Source: Burkholderiales bacterium
GTDB lineage: Bacteria > Pseudomonadota > Gammaproteobacteria > Burkholderiales > Burkholderiaceae_D
NCBI GenBank assembly: GCA_005800405.1
Contig: SYFN01000238.1
Coordinates: forward strand, 1 to 6,012
DNA: 6,012 bases
Direction of reading: 5' to 3'
Below, in pieces: positions 5,492-6,012 of this stretch. The notes beneath the pieces are model-generated. The model made no database searches, was not told where the DNA came from, and saw only the letters and a list, made by a program, of their open reading frames with translations. Within the stretch, counting starts at the first letter, position 1; every line of letters begins with the position of its first letter. A program made the position numbers and the translations under genes.

Positions 5492-6012
5492 ATGGACGAC
5501 AAAAAAGCCCCAAACTCTGAAAAAGCCAAGGCGCTTGGCGCGGCGCTCGCACAAATCGAGAAGCAGTTCGGCAAGGGTTCGGTGATGCGTCTGGACGGCG
5601 CAGTGGCCGAAGAAGTGCAGGTCGTGTCCACGGGCTCACTGGGGCTGGATGTAGCGCTGGGTGTGGGTGGCCTGCCGCGCGGACGTGTGGTGGAAATCTA
5701 TGGCCCTGAATCGTCTGGCAAGACCACGATGACCCTGCAAGTCATCGCTGAAACGCAGAAACTTGGAGGTACTTGCGCGTTCATCGATGCGGAACATGCG
5801 TTGGACACCACCTATGCCCAGAAACTGGGTGTCAACCTTAACGATTTGCTGATTTCCCAGCCGGACACCGGTGAGCAAGCACTGGAAATTACCGATGCCC
5901 TGGTGCGATCCGGCGCGGTTGATCTGGTGGTGATTGACTCGGTGGCTGCTTTGACGCCACGCGCAGAAATCGAAGGCGATATGGGTGATTCATTGCCTGG
6001 CTTGCAGGCGCG
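5492..6012 (+). CDS. recA: RecA recombinase, N-terminal 173 residues, gene runs off the right edge
   Basis: RecA is the cytoplasmic ATP-dependent DNA strand-exchange protein and the co-protease that triggers LexA cleavage. The visible part contains the N-terminal oligomerisation helix (about 12-30: [25 protein letters not shown] region), the signature [29 protein letters not shown] (split across 46-74), Walker A G71-P-E-S-S-G-K77-T-T79, the catalytic-glutamate stretch IDAEHALD with E101 (E96 in E. coli), Walker B LVVIDS ending in D149, and the [10 protein letters not shown] segment (164-173) leading into the L1 loop. All key residues are intact. The full protein would be about 350 aa; here it is cut by the window edge in the middle of a codon. 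ATG 5492 follows GAGAGAG (5480-5486) by 5 nt and gives the usual MDDKKA start of betaproteobacterial RecA. Expression should be SOS-controlled through the LexA box. Confidence 0.99.
   Translation, partial: MDDKKAPNSEKAKALGAALAQIEKQFGKGSVMRLDGAVAEEVQVVSTGSLGLDVALGVGGLPRGRVVEIYGPESSGKTTMTLQVIAETQKLGGTCAFIDAEHALDTTYAQKLGVNLNDLLISQPDTGEQALEITDALVRSGAVDLVVIDSVAALTPRAEIEGDMGDSLPGLQA

Overview
The window looks like a chromosomal segment of a betaproteobacterium. The N-terminal half of RecA, the paired small and large sodium/solute symporter subunits, and the TctD/TctE-style two-component pair all read like Burkholderiales proteins, perhaps Oxalobacteraceae. The genus is an inference from remembered family resemblance, not from a search. 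I saw no mobile element, CRISPR array, tRNA or rRNA.

Layout. Most of the window (1-5086) is read on the minus strand. Transcription there would run from right to left through an OmpR-family response regulator (4388-5086), a membrane sensor histidine kinase (2859-4379), a small two-helix DUF4212 membrane protein (2581-2862) and a large sodium/solute symporter (555-2591). After a 71-bp gap comes the start of a circularly permuted ATP-grasp protein (483 to beyond position 1). The first four genes are packed tightly: 8 bp between regulator and kinase, a 4-bp ATGA overlap between kinase and small subunit, and an 11-bp overlap between small and large subunits. They are very probably one operon. On the plus strand, recA starts at 5492 and runs off the right edge.

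Between the regulator operon and recA lies a 405-bp divergent intergenic region (5087-5491). Its recA side holds a perfect CTGT-N8-ACAG LexA (SOS) box over a plausible sigma70 promoter. A strong stem-loop follows, which would sit at the very 5' end of the recA mRNA. Its other side holds an AT-rich patch, several small inverted repeats and one weak candidate promoter for the operon.

How the genes may work together. The kinase probably senses a small molecule in the periplasm and phosphorylates the regulator. Because the pair is encoded in the same operon as a two-subunit symporter, the simplest reading is a sense-and-import module for a carboxylate-type substrate (acetate, another short acid or a di/tricarboxylate); the substrate is not readable from sequence. 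Two features of the large symporter subunit deserve attention: a soluble, charged, helix-rich insert of about 120 residues between membrane segments, and an EF-hand-like calcium-loop sequence in a later loop. Neither the ATP-grasp gene nor recA has a visible functional link to the transport module. Overall this is mostly ordinary core genome, and I found no convincing new system.
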